This document shows positions 17,463 through 25,669 of a DNA stretch of 64,000 nucleotides, in pieces. Position 1 is the first letter of the stretch. Each line of letters starts with the position of its first letter. The DNA is from Pseudomonadota bacterium (GTDB lineage: Bacteria; Pseudomonadota; Gammaproteobacteria; JAKAQQ01). Both the position numbers and the translations under genes were made by a program. The notes beneath the pieces were generated by a model. The model was not told the origin of the DNA, did no database searches, and saw nothing but the letters and a program-made list of their open reading frames with translations. The stretch lies in contig JAJZIH010000001.1 in NCBI GenBank assembly GCA_021810635.1, positions 124,001 through 188,000 of the forward strand. The letters are read 5' to 3'.

Positions 17463-18341
17463 ACGGGAGAACAAGTCGCGCCGCGCCTTGAGATCGCGAT
17501 AGAGCACCCACAGGTTTGCGATCACATAGAGGACCGCGAGCCCCTCGAGCAGGGGCCCGATCCCCCACCGGTACCAGTCCGGTAAACGGGCCGCGTGCTG
17601 GACCCCCAGCATCCAGTGCGAGAATGCCCGTCCCCAGCGGCTGACCCCACTCAACGAGGCACCGACCGAACCGAGCGCCGGCATCCGGTTCCAGCGCCGG
17701 CGTACGGCCTCCCAGAGGGCAATGGTGGTCGGCACCCAGTCGATCAAAAACAGGAGGGTATAGGGCACGGTGACGAGTGCTCCGGTCAGTTTCCAGTCGA
17801 CGCGGGCCAGGTTGAAGCTCTCGACAATCGACGCCACGGCACCCTGCCCGTCCAAGACCGCCGCCAGCCCGAACAAGACCCCGCCCACGCTGATGATGAC
17901 AAGGGGAGTGAGAAGGAGACCGATGCCGAGCACCACGGAAAGGGCCCCGGGCCAACCGGGAACCAGCCCCAGGAGCGCCCCCACGACGAAGGCAACCAGG
18001 AGGGCCACGAAGGAGGAGACCAGGAGGAGACCGTCGAGCAGGAGGGCGGCCATGAAATAACGGCCGCTCCGCCGGAACCCCGTCATCCAGCCGAGCGATG
18101 CCCCCCCCGGCTCCAGCCGGCTGAGGTAGACCAGGACGCCCGCATGGTAGGCACAGGAAAGCCAGAGGGCGGCCAGCCACCAGATCAATCCGCCCGGCCA
18201 GTGATCCTCGAGCAGGCGGTAGGCCACCGCCGTGAGGCACAGGACCGGGGCCACCCGGAGCCAGAGCTGCCCGGCCTGAGCGAGCAGGCGGCGGAGCGGC
18301 ACACTTGCAGTTTTCGTTGAAGAGGAATAATGTATAGTCAT
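17433..18341 (-). CDS. Uncharacterised multi-pass membrane protein
   Basis: A 302-residue protein that I do not recognise. It has about six hydrophobic segments: near residues 22-41, 52-71, 93-117, 120-152, 190-210 and 265-283. A conserved-looking motif is absent. The general look (GGVLFGLAAVLDGQGAVASIVESFNLARVDWKLTGAL) resembles DUF-type inner-membrane proteins with repeated glycerophosphoryl/YciC-like segments, but that is a guess. The ATG at 18341 was chosen; the frame extends 8 codons further. It overlaps prfA by 30 bases tail to tail and is divergent from the small lipoprotein gene. Confidence 0.7.
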   Translation of the reverse strand: MTIHYSSSTKTASVPLRRLLAQAGQLWLRVAPVLCLTAVAYRLLEDHWPGGLIWWLAALWLSCAYHAGVLVYLSRLEPGGASLGWMTGFRRSGRYFMAALLLDGLLLVSSFVALLVAFVVGALLGLVPGWPGALSVVLGIGLLLTPLVIISVGGVLFGLAAVLDGQGAVASIVESFNLARVDWKLTGALVTVPYTLLFLIDWVPTTIALWEAVRRRWNRMPALGSVGASLSGVSRWGRAFSHWMLGVQHAARLPDWYRWGIGPLLEGLAVLYVIANLWVLYRDLKARRDLFSRSAGGPPASG

Positions 18342-18442
18342 TCTCGATACGCGTTTTGGCAGCATTGCTGAACCCGTATGGACGATACTCAGTCGTTTGT
18401 GATCCCGTTCAATATATCAGACCCCACTGGAGGAATGATTCG

Positions 18443-18667
18443 ATGAAAAAAGCCTTACTGCTCAGCGCAGGGGTAGTGATTCTTGCCTTGGCTGCTTGCA
18501 GCAAGACACCTGCTCCTACCCCGAAGACCTCTTCTGCCGCGTCTAGCACCAGCATGATGGCGCCCGCCGCAGCTCCCACGATGGCCACGACCACGAAGAC
18601 TCCGGGCATGGCCACCAAGGCCAAGGCAACGAAAGTCCCCTCGTCCGCAACCCACTCGGGTTCGTAA
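18443..18667 (+). CDS. Small Ala/Thr/Lys-rich lipoprotein
   Basis: A 74-residue protein with a clear lipoprotein signal: MKKALLLSAG, a hydrophobic core and a lipobox ending at Cys19 (LALAAC). The mature part is low-complexity, rich in Ala, Thr, Ser, Pro and Met, ending with Lys/Thr repeats (TKAKATK). Its job is unknown; it could be a spacer or an envelope-stress lipoprotein. GGAGGA sits 8 bases before the ATG, one of the best ribosome-binding sites in the window, and a strong terminator follows, so it is probably a monocistronic, well-expressed gene. Confidence 0.8.
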   Translation: MKKALLLSAGVVILALAACSKTPAPTPKTSSAASSTSMMAPAAAPTMATTTKTPGMATKAKATKVPSSATHSGS

Positions 18668-18678
18668 GGCGAGCTGGC

Positions 18679-18708
18679 GATCGGTCCGATCTCAAGCTTC
18701 TTGAGATC
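18679..18708. repeat. Two overlapping hairpins before the lipoprotein terminator
   Basis: GATCG (18679-18683) pairs with CGATC (18687-18691) across a 3-base loop. GATCTCAAG (18688-18696) pairs perfectly with CTTGAGATC (18700-18708) across a 3-base loop. They share bases 18688-18691, so only one can form at a time. They lie in the 3' untranslated part of the lipoprotein mRNA and could protect it from 3' exonucleases. Confidence 0.6.
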
Positions 18709-18713
18709 ACGGG

Positions 18714-18743
18714 AAAGGCGGACCTAGGTCCGCCTTTCTTTTT
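18714..18743 (+). terminator. Rho-independent terminator of the lipoprotein gene
   Basis: An 11-base perfect stem, AAAGGCGGACC (18714-18724) with its complement at 18727-18737, is separated by TA and followed by CTTTTT. It is the clearest terminator in the window and lies 47 bases after the lipoprotein stop. The cbs-cgl-SseB-like genes converge on it from the other side. Confidence 0.88.
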
Positions 18744-18803
18744 GTTGGGTCAACGCGACGATCAAGGGGCCGCCTGGGCCCCTCCAAGAACTGTTTTCCG
18801 AGC

Positions 18804-19301
18804 CTACTGGAGCCGTGTCCCGGGCGGGGGGTAGCCGCCGGGCTCCGGTCCCGTCGCCGGCTCATTCTGCGGCGGCGGCAGGGCAATGCCGAAATCGCGG
18901 CGCAGCTTCTCGAGACCCGCTCCGGTGAGCCGGAAACCGCCGGTGGCATTGCCGGGATTGACAATGACGCCAACCCCGGAGGGCAATCCGGCCATCACCA
19001 GTCCAGCCAGGACTTTCTGGGCGGTGTGGCGACCTTCCAGTTTTTCGGCATGCCGCATCGCCTCCTCTTCGTTCAGGAAAAACGCGAGGTGCCGGCCACT
19101 GTCCGGCAGGTCCAAGACGAAGGCTTCGAGGCGGCGGGCCTCGGACGGGGCCTGCGCTCCGGGCTCGCGGGCCCGGTTGAGCGTATAGAGGGTGGCGCGG
19201 CACAAGGCTTCGTAACAGGTGACCGGCGAGACGATGCCGTTTTTGAGGCCTTCGAGCAGGTAGCGCATTTCCTGTTCGGAATCGAAGTCGACCGGGCTCA
19301 T
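18804..19301 (-). CDS. SseB-like protein of the transsulfuration operon
   Basis: A 165-residue soluble protein. The middle (RHLAFFLNEEEAMRHA, then LAGLVMAGLPSGVGVIVNPG) resembles the SseB fold, in which a PFFTSLEAL-like strand-helix is followed by a LPxGxxxxxNP turn. The family name comes from E. coli SseB (enhanced serine sensitivity); its biochemical role is unknown. The N-terminal 60 residues and the Pro-rich tail are not recognised. It overlaps the cystathionine lyase stop by four bases (ATGA), so it is co-translated with the transsulfuration genes, which fits a link to serine or sulfur metabolism. The assignment is tentative. Confidence 0.6.
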   Translation of the reverse strand: MSPVDFDSEQEMRYLLEGLKNGIVSPVTCYEALCRATLYTLNRAREPGAQAPSEARRLEAFVLDLPDSGRHLAFFLNEEEAMRHAEKLEGRHTAQKVLAGLVMAGLPSGVGVIVNPGNATGGFRLTGAGLEKLRRDFGIALPPPQNEPATGPEPGGYPPPGTRLQ

Positions 19302-20482
19302 GGATGTTTCTCCAGGGAGGCTTCAAAGGCCTGCTCGAGATCCGCCACGAGGTCTTCGAGATCCTCGATGCCGACCGACAGGCGGATCAGACCATCATCG
19401 ATGCCCAAAGCCGCCCGCTCCTCCGGCGGCACGCTCGCGTGGGTCATGAGGGCCGGATGCTCGATCAGGCTCTCGACCCCGCCCAGGCTTTCGGCCAGCG
19501 TGAAGCACCGGACCCGCTCGAGGATCCGGCGGGCGGCCGGGAGCCCTCCCCGGATCACGATTGAAAGCATCCCGCCTCCGGTTCTCATCTGACGGCGCGC
19601 AAGGACGAAGTCCGGATGGCTCGGCAGTCCGGGATAGATCACCCGCTCGACCACGGGATGAGAGGCCAGCCAGCGGGCCAGTTCGAGGGCCTGGGCGCAG
19701 TGGCGCTCCATGCGCAGTGCCAGCGAATGGATCCCGCGCACGACGAGAAAACAGTCGAACGGACTCGGGACGGCACCGGTACTGTTCTGCAGGTAGGCCA
19801 GTCGTTCCTCGAGGTCCGCCCGGTCGGGATGAACCACGACGCACCCGCCGATCACATCCGAATGGCCATTCAGGTACTTGGTCGTGGAATGCACGACCAG
19901 ATCGAAGCCCCGCTCAAGGGGACGCTGGTTCCAAGGCGTGGCGAAGGTGTTGTCCGCCACGGTGAGCACGCCCCGGGCCCGGGCCTCGCGCGCGACGGCC
20001 TCCAGATCCACGATGCGCAGCAGCGGGTTCGTGGGGCTCTCGATCCAGACGAGATCCGGTTTCTCGGCCAAGGCGGCCGCCCGCCGGTCCGGCTGGCGCA
20101 GATCGCAGTAACGGACACGCAGGCCGGCGCCCGGCGTGCGCACCTGGCTCAGGAGCCGCCTTGTTCCCCCATAGAGGTCATCCATCGCGAGCACCCGGCC
20201 CCCGGCGGCCAGGAGATCGAGGACGGCAGCCGAAGCCGCAAGGCCGGAAGCGAAGGCAAACGCCCGCCGCCCCCCCTCAAGATCGGCGAGTACCCGTTCG
20301 AGGACCTCACGGGTGGGATTGCCCGTCCGCGAATACTCGTAGCCCTGATGGATGCCGGGGCTCTGCTGCCGGTAGGTGGAGGTGGCGTAGATCGGGACAT
20401 TGACAGCCCCGGTGAGCGGATCAGCCTTCTGCCCGGCGTGAAGCGCCCGCGTGGCAAATCCCGGCTGGCGTTCCCCGTTCAC
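19298..20482 (-). CDS. Cystathionine gamma-lyase/synthase family PLP enzyme
   Basis: A 394-residue fold-type I PLP enzyme of the Cys/Met metabolism family. The PLP-binding lysine is Lys202 in HSTTKYLNGHSDVIGG. Other family blocks are YEYSRTGNPTR, FASGLAASAAV, WIESPTNPLL and VADNTFATPW. It overlaps cbs upstream by ATGA. Next to a cystathionine beta-synthase the best reading is cystathionine gamma-lyase, completing reverse transsulfuration (homocysteine to cysteine). Gamma-synthase or beta-lyase activity cannot be excluded from sequence alone. Confidence 0.9.
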   Translation of the reverse strand: MNGERQPGFATRALHAGQKADPLTGAVNVPIYATSTYRQQSPGIHQGYEYSRTGNPTREVLERVLADLEGGRRAFAFASGLAASAAVLDLLAAGGRVLAMDDLYGGTRRLLSQVRTPGAGLRVRYCDLRQPDRRAAALAEKPDLVWIESPTNPLLRIVDLEAVAREARARGVLTVADNTFATPWNQRPLERGFDLVVHSTTKYLNGHSDVIGGCVVVHPDRADLEERLAYLQNSTGAVPSPFDCFLVVRGIHSLALRMERHCAQALELARWLASHPVVERVIYPGLPSHPDFVLARRQMRTGGGMLSIVIRGGLPAARRILERVRCFTLAESLGGVESLIEHPALMTHASVPPEERAALGIDDGLIRLSVGIEDLEDLVADLEQAFEASLEKHP

Positions 20483-21861
20483 GGACTGCTCTCCACGGCC
20501 TTGGCCATCCGGCGGAATTGGATGATGACGTCACTGTGCGTGACCAGGCCGTAGAACTGGCCGCCCTGCAGGATGGCGACCGTGGGCTCGGTCTCGAGTT
20601 TCATGACCAGATCGTTGAGCGGGCTACGGGAATCCAGGGTCACGAGATCGTGCTTGGACACACTTTTCACCGTGCTGGAAAACAGCCGGCAGTCCTTGGC
20701 CAGGGCGCTCATGACGTCGGTTTCGGTCAGCAGGCCGACCAGTCGTCCCCCGGACATGACCGGGAGCTGCGAAAACTCGCCCTGCCGCATGCGGCGGTAG
20801 GCCACCTCGAGACTGTCCTCCGGGGCGACCGTGACGACCTCACCGTCCGCCTGTCGGCGCGAAACGAAATCCCGCAGGTCGCCCAGGCGCCGCTGGGGAA
20901 CCAGCCCCTGTTCATAGAGCCAGCCGGCGTTGAAGACTTTCGACAGGTAGCGGGTCCCGGTATCGCAGGCCAAGGTCAGGATCCGCTTGGGAGCCGTCTG
21001 CTCGTGGGCATAACGCAGGGCCGCCGACATCAGGGTGCCCGTCGAGGTTCCGGCCAGGACGCCGGTGGTCCGCAACAGTTCGCGGACCATCGCAAAAGAC
21101 TCGGCATCCGGAATCGTGAACGCCCGGTCGACAAGGCTGAGGTCTCCGATCGGCGGAATGTAATCCTCCCCGATGCCTTCCACGAGCCAGCTCCCCTTCT
21201 TCGCCACCCGACCGGTCTCGAGATAGCCGGCGACCACCGAGCCGACAGGATCGGCCAGGATGATTTCGATGGCCGGATTCTGTCGCTTGAGATAGCGGCC
21301 GACCCCGGTCACCGTGCCCGTCGTCCCGGCCCCGAGGACGACCGCATCGAGATCACCGGCCATCTGCTCCCAGATTTCAGGACCGGTGGTCTGCTCGTGA
21401 ACCCGGGGATTGTCGGGGCTGCCGAACTGGTTGATATAGTAGCCGCCCTGCTCGCGGGCCATCCGTTCCGCGAGATCCTGATAATACTCCGGGTGCCCGC
21501 GGCTCACGTCCGAGCGCGTGATCCGAATTTCAACCCCCATGGCCCGCAACTGGGCGATTTTCTCACTGCTCATCTTGTCTGGCACAACGAGCAACAGGGG
21601 ATAGCCTTTCCGGAGGGCCACCAAGGCCAGTCCGATGCCGGTGTTTCCCGCCGTGGCTTCGACGAGCAGCCGCGGCGGGCTGATGTCCCCGCGGGTCTCC
21701 GCGGACTCGATGAGCCCGACCGCCACCCGATCCTTGATCGAGCCGCCCGGGTTCATGAGTTCAAGCTTGAGGAAAAGGCGGCACGGCCCGAGGTCGAATC
21801 CATGCACTTCCATGATCGGCGTCCTGCCGATCATGTCCAAAAGGCTTTGATAGACTGCCAC
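20479..21861 (-). CDS. Cystathionine beta-synthase with C-terminal CBS pair
   Basis: A 460-residue protein. The N-terminal fold-type II PLP domain has Lys43 in GGSIKDRVA, the substrate loop EATAGNTGIGLA and a GAGTTGTVTGVGRYLK phosphate-binding region. Two CBS (Bateman) domains follow from about residue 335 to 455, the usual site of S-adenosylmethionine regulation in this family. It makes cystathionine from serine and homocysteine. The GTG at 21861 was chosen because it gives the family N-terminus (YQSLLDMIGRTP) and has GGGGA before it; the ATG at 21900 abuts a TAGAAT -10 and would lie upstream of the transcript start. It overlaps the lyase gene as ATGA. Confidence 0.92.
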   Translation of the reverse strand: MAVYQSLLDMIGRTPIMEVHGFDLGPCRLFLKLELMNPGGSIKDRVAVGLIESAETRGDISPPRLLVEATAGNTGIGLALVALRKGYPLLLVVPDKMSSEKIAQLRAMGVEIRITRSDVSRGHPEYYQDLAERMAREQGGYYINQFGSPDNPRVHEQTTGPEIWEQMAGDLDAVVLGAGTTGTVTGVGRYLKRQNPAIEIILADPVGSVVAGYLETGRVAKKGSWLVEGIGEDYIPPIGDLSLVDRAFTIPDAESFAMVRELLRTTGVLAGTSTGTLMSAALRYAHEQTAPKRILTLACDTGTRYLSKVFNAGWLYEQGLVPQRRLGDLRDFVSRRQADGEVVTVAPEDSLEVAYRRMRQGEFSQLPVMSGGRLVGLLTETDVMSALAKDCRLFSSTVKSVSKHDLVTLDSRSPLNDLVMKLETEPTVAILQGGQFYGLVTHSDVIIQFRRMAKAVESSP

Positions 21862-21899
21862 GGTTCCCCAAACCCGGTTTGACGGGCACGAAAGTGTCA

Positions 21900-21906
21900 T
21901 ATTCTA
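21900..21906. promoter_or_regulatory. Overlapping divergent -10 elements for cbs and prmC
   Basis: On the minus strand TAGAAT (21906 to 21901) lies about 40 bases before the cbs GTG; on the plus strand TATTCT (21900-21905) lies about 34 bases before the prmC GTG. The same bases could serve both divergent genes. -35 elements are not convincing on either side. Confidence 0.35.
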
Positions 21907-21938
21907 GCAAAATTGGCTCCCGCCTCCCGCCCGCCACG

Positions 21939-22790
21939 GTGGCCAGCGCCTGCCGGGACGGCGCCACCCGGCTTCCCCCCGGACCGGGTGCCCGGCCGGA
22001 GAGCGAGTACCTCATGGCTCTCGCCCTCAAAACCACCCGGGAACGGATCCTGGCCGAGCCGGACCGCCCGCTCACCCCAGACGCCAGTCAGCGTTTCGAC
22101 GCCCTCGTGTCGCGGCGGGCGGCCGGCTGGCCGCTCGCCTACCTCAGTGGACGCCGTGAGTTCTGGTCCCTTGACTTCCACGTGACCCGGGCCACCCTGG
22201 TCCCCCGTCCCGAGACCGAAGCTCTGGTTGCCGCCGTCTGCACGCTCATTCCGGCCGGATCGTCCGGCCGCCTGCTCGATCTCGGCACCGGCAGCGGCGC
22301 CATTGCCGTGGCCTTGGCCCACGAGCGGCCGTGTCTCGAGATCTGGGCGACCGACCTCGATCTGGAGGTGCTCCGGATCGCCCGTGCCAATGCCCGGCGC
22401 CTCGGCCGGTGCCCGATCCGGTTCCGTGCCGGCGCCTGGTTCGAAGCCTTGCCCCGGTCACTGACCTTCGATGCGGTCGTGAGCAACCCGCCCTATCTCG
22501 CTGCAACCGATCCTCACCTGGCTGGTGACGGCCTCCGGTTTGAGCCGCGCCGGAGCCTGGTCGCAGGACCCACGGGCCTCGAGGCCCTGTTCGACATCAT
22601 CCGAGAGGCCCCCTCCCGTCTTTCTGCCGACGGCTTCCTGGCACTCGAGCACGCCCCGGCGCAACGGGCGGCGGTTCACGCGGCCTTTCAGGCCGGTGGA
22701 TGGGTGCGCGTGCGGTCCTATACCGACATCGGCGGACAGATTCAGGGCAGCGTCGGTTTCAGGCCGGGGACAGTCAGCCGTGGCTCATGA
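21939..22790 (+). CDS. prmC: Peptide chain release factor N5-glutamine methyltransferase
   Basis: A 283-residue SAM-dependent enzyme. It carries motif I LLDLGTGSGAIAVAL, the preceding REFWSLDF and PRPETE blocks, and the catalytic NPPY motif in VSNPPYLAATDPHL, with RFEPRRSLVAG after it. It methylates the GGQ glutamine of release factors. The GTG at 21939 gives an N-terminus in register with E. coli PrmC, although no ribosome-binding site precedes it; GTG 21894 is an alternative. It is separated from prfA by about 4.5 kb, unlike the usual hemA-prfA-prmC order. Its end overlaps marC by 17 bases. Confidence 0.92.
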   Translation: MASACRDGATRLPPGPGARPESEYLMALALKTTRERILAEPDRPLTPDASQRFDALVSRRAAGWPLAYLSGRREFWSLDFHVTRATLVPRPETEALVAAVCTLIPAGSSGRLLDLGTGSGAIAVALAHERPCLEIWATDLDLEVLRIARANARRLGRCPIRFRAGAWFEALPRSLTFDAVVSNPPYLAATDPHLAGDGLRFEPRRSLVAGPTGLEALFDIIREAPSRLSADGFLALEHAPAQRAAVHAAFQAGGWVRVRSYTDIGGQIQGSVGFRPGTVSRGS

Positions 22791-23409
22791 GCAGTGGAAA
22801 GAGGGTCTGGATCCCCTTCGCGATGAACTCGACGCCAATCGCCGCCATGATGAGCCCCATGATCCGGGTAAACACGTTGATCCCGGTCTTGCCGAGCCAG
22901 CGGGCGAGATAGGGCGCCCCGCGCAGGCACAACCAGGTTATGAGAACGCTGAGCGCGATCACGGCGGCCTCGACCAGATCGTAGACAAACGACGAATGCT
23001 TCTGCGCATACAGGATGACGGTGCTGATGGCGCCGGGTCCGGCCAGGAGGGGAATTCCCAGGGGAACGACCGCCACGTTCTCGCGCAGTGACGAATCCTC
23101 GATTTCCTCGTCGGTCTGCTTGACCGCGCTGGGCTTGGCCTGGAGCATGGCCAGCGCGATCAGGAGGATGAGAAGCCCTCCCGCGATCTGGAACGAAGCA
23201 ATGCTGATGCCGAAAAAAGACAGCAGTGCGCTGCCGGTGAAAAAGCTCACCCAGAGGACGGTCAGTACCGTGAACGCGGCGTTGCGAGCGGTCCGGCGCC
23301 TCTGGTTTTCAATCTGGCTCTGGGTGAGATTGATGAAGATCGGGATGGCGCCGATGGGATTGAGCAGGGCGATCAATGCCGTAAAGGACTTGAGATAGAT
23401 CTCCAGCAT
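22774..23409 (-). CDS. MarC family integral membrane protein
   Basis: A 211-residue inner-membrane protein with about six helices. The MarC family patterns are LLNPIGAIPIFINLT near the N-terminus and AVVPLGIPLLAGPGAISTVI in the middle, followed by a GVEFIAKG C-terminal helix. Family members were once linked to multiple antibiotic resistance, but that link has been withdrawn and the function is unknown. The ATG at 23409 has GGATGG at good spacing; a GTG two codons earlier is possible. It converges on prmC with a 17-base overlap. Confidence 0.9.
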   Translation of the reverse strand: MLEIYLKSFTALIALLNPIGAIPIFINLTQSQIENQRRRTARNAAFTVLTVLWVSFFTGSALLSFFGISIASFQIAGGLLILLIALAMLQAKPSAVKQTDEEIEDSSLRENVAVVPLGIPLLAGPGAISTVILYAQKHSSFVYDLVEAAVIALSVLITWLCLRGAPYLARWLGKTGINVFTRIMGLIMAAIGVEFIAKGIQTLFPLLMSHG

Positions 23410-23437
23410 GATCACCCATCCGCCTGCGCCGACCTGA

Positions 23438-23443
23438 CATAAT
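23438..23443 (+). promoter_or_regulatory. Extended -10 of the ThiF/MoeB gene, leaderless spacing
   Basis: CATAAT at 23438-23443 is preceded by TGA (an extended -10 TGn pattern) and is followed by only 7 bases before the ATG at 23451. No -35 is seen. Transcription would start at the start codon. Confidence 0.4.
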
Positions 23444-23450
23444 AACAGGC

Positions 23451-24230
23451 ATGGACACGCCTCCGATGCGTTACCTGCGCCAGAGCGTGCTGCCCGGCTG
23501 GGGAGCCGGGGGTCAGGCGCGCCTCACCCGCTCCCGCGTCCTTCTGGTCGGCCTCGGCGGACTGGGCTCAATCGCCTCGCTTTACCTGGCCGCAGCGGGC
23601 ATCGGCACGCTCGTGATCAACGATTTCGACACGGTCGACGAGACCAATCTCCATCGCCAGCTCCTCTATGGCGAAAGGGACGTGGGACAGTCCAAGACGG
23701 AGGTTGCCCGCACCCGGCTCCTCGCCCTGAACTCCGGCATCCGGGTCGAGGCGCTCCCACAGCGTCTCACGGCGCCCGAACTCGAGGACGAGGTCCGCCG
23801 GGCGGATCTCGTCCTCGACACGACGGACCACTACCCCACCCGCTATGACATCAACCGGCTGTGCGTGCGGCACCGACGGCGGCTCGTCGGTGGCTCCTGC
23901 ATCGGCTATGGCGGGCAGCTGCTCGCGTTCGATTTCCGGCAGGTCTCGGCCCCGTGTTACGCCTGCCTCTACCCCGAAGAGATGGCCGAGGACCCGATGC
24001 GATGCGGCACAAACGGCGTTTCGGGTCCTGTGACGGGGGTCCTGGGCAGTCTGGCCGCGCAGGCCGTGCTCGACCTCCTGATCGACCGCGACAGCCCGTG
24101 GCCGGGTTTTCTCTGGCGGTGGGACGCCCGCACCGGCGGGCTCCGGGCCGGTCGTCTGAGCCGGGATCCGGCCTGCCCCGTCTGCCGGACGGTGGGCTCC
24201 CGCGCGCGGGTGGAAGGATCGCGGGCCTAG
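23451..24230 (+). CDS. ThiF/MoeB/HesA family E1-like adenylyltransferase
   Basis: A 259-residue enzyme with the ATP/Rossmann motif [20 protein letters not shown] (GLGGLG at 34-39), the arginine-finger region [15 protein letters not shown] and the [13 protein letters not shown] block. Two Cys pairs (CYAC near residue 169 and CPVC near residue 243) should bind zinc. It adenylates the Gly-Gly C-terminus of a sulfur carrier: ThiS for thiamine or MoaD for molybdopterin. ThiS is encoded 8.5 kb away in this window and is the only carrier seen, so a ThiF role is plausible but not settled. Its stop overlaps that of gatB tail to tail. Confidence 0.88.
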   Translation: MDTPPMRYLRQSVLPGWGAGGQARLTRSRVLLVGLGGLGSIASLYLAAAGIGTLVINDFDTVDETNLHRQLLYGERDVGQSKTEVARTRLLALNSGIRVEALPQRLTAPELEDEVRRADLVLDTTDHYPTRYDINRLCVRHRRRLVGGSCIGYGGQLLAFDFRQVSAPCYACLYPEEMAEDPMRCGTNGVSGPVTGVLGSLAAQAVLDLLIDRDSPWPGFLWRWDARTGGLRAGRLSRDPACPVCRTVGSRARVEGSRA

Positions 24231-25669
24231 CTCGAGCCGTCCCGCCGCTTGCGGATCAGAGCATTCAGGGTCTGGGGATTGGCCCGGCCACGGGTGGCCT
24301 GCATGACCTGACCCACGAAGAAGCCGAGCAGCTTGTCGCGGCCCGCACAATATTCGCGCCATTGCGGTCCGTGGGAGGCAATGGTCTCCTCGATCACCTG
24401 CTCGAGAGCCGCGGTATCGCTCACTTGGCGCAGCCCACGCGCGTCGACGATCGCATCCACCGTCCCCTCTCCGGCCCAGAGGGCCTCGAAAACCGTCTTG
24501 GCCAGCGGACCCGACAGGGTTCCGTCCGCGATGCGGATGAGCAACTGGGCCAGCGCGGACGGCGGAACCGGGGCGGCGTCGATCTCGAGATGGTCTCGGT
24601 TGAGCTTGGCCAGAACCTCGCTCAGGATCCAGTTGGCGAGCAGCTTGGGATCGGGAGCGCCGGCCTGGCGGGCCGATTCGTAATAGTCGGCGAGCTCGCG
24701 GGACTGCGTGAGGACGGCGGCGTCATAGGGACCGAGACCGTAGGCGGAACGGAACCGCTCGCGTTTGGCTGTCGGTAGTTCCGGCAGCGCCGAACGGATC
24801 CGTTCGATGAATGACTCCTCGAGCACGAGCGGCAGGAGGTCCGGATCGGGGAAATAGCGGTAATCGTGCGCCTCCTCCTTGCTGCGCAGCGGGCGGGTCT
24901 CCCGCCGGTCAGGATCGTACAGGCGGGTTTCCTGGACCACGAGGCCTCCCGCCTCCAGCACTCCAGCCTGTCGGTCCGCCTCATGGCGGAGGGCCTGTTC
25001 GACGAAGCGGAAGGAGTTCAAATTCTTGATTTCGGTGCGGGTCCCGAGTCGGGTCTCACCCTCCGGCCGGACCGAGAGGTTGGCGTCGCAGCGGAAGGAA
25101 CCTTCCTGCAGATTGCCGTCGGAGATGCCCAGGTAGCGGACGAGGGTATGCAGGCTCTTGAGATAAGCAACGGCTTCCGCCGGCGAACGGAGGTCCGGTT
25201 CGGAGACGATCTCAAGGAGGGGCGTTCCTGCGCGGTTCAGGTCGATCCCCGTCGCATCCGGGAATCGGTCGTGAACCGATTTCCCGGCATCTTCCTCGAG
25301 ATGGGCCCGGGTGATGCCGATGCGCTTCACGATTCCCTCCGGAAGCGGAATTTCGAGAGCTCCACCCTGGACGATCGGCCGGTCATACTGGCTGATCTGG
25401 TATCCCTTGGGCAGATCCGGATAAAAATAGTTCTTGCGGGCAAAAACCGACCGCCGGGACACCGTGGCCCCGATGGCCAGGCCCAGGCGGACGGCCAGCT
25501 CGACCGCGCGCCGGTTAAGCACCGGCAGGACGCCGGGATAGCCCAGATCGATGAGACCGGCCTGCGTATTCGGAGGGGCCCCATAACGGGTGGGCGTTGC
25601 GGAAAAAATCTTGCTCTCGGTCAGGAGCTGGACATGCACTTCGAGGCCGATCACGGTCTCCCACTTCAT
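24227..25669 (-). CDS. gatB: Aspartyl/glutamyl-tRNA amidotransferase subunit B
   Basis: A 480-residue protein. The family opening [13 protein letters not shown] is present with the zinc/kinase cradle sequence [19 protein letters not shown] and the [16 protein letters not shown] block, and a GatB/YqeY tail domain ends the protein. It activates the misacylated Glu-tRNA(Gln) or Asp-tRNA(Asn) by phosphorylation so that ammonia from GatA can amidate it. Its start overlaps the gatA stop as ATGA. Presence of GatCAB means the organism makes Gln-tRNA or Asn-tRNA indirectly. Confidence 0.96.
   Translation of the reverse strand: MKWETVIGLEVHVQLLTESKIFSATPTRYGAPPNTQAGLIDLGYPGVLPVLNRRAVELAVRLGLAIGATVSRRSVFARKNYFYPDLPKGYQISQYDRPIVQGGALEIPLPEGIVKRIGITRAHLEEDAGKSVHDRFPDATGIDLNRAGTPLLEIVSEPDLRSPAEAVAYLKSLHTLVRYLGISDGNLQEGSFRCDANLSVRPEGETRLGTRTEIKNLNSFRFVEQALRHEADRQAGVLEAGGLVVQETRLYDPDRRETRPLRSKEEAHDYRYFPDPDLLPLVLEESFIERIRSALPELPTAKRERFRSAYGLGPYDAAVLTQSRELADYYESARQAGAPDPKLLANWILSEVLAKLNRDHLEIDAAPVPPSALAQLLIRIADGTLSGPLAKTVFEALWAGEGTVDAIVDARGLRQVSDTAALEQVIEETIASHGPQWREYCAGRDKLLGFFVGQVMQATRGRANPQTLNALIRKRRDGSS

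Noticed and set aside
21862-21900. ATG at 21900 as the start of cystathionine beta-synthase
   Set aside because: It directly abuts a TAGAAT -10 and would lie upstream of the transcript start. The GTG at 21861 has a ribosome-binding site and the family N-terminus.
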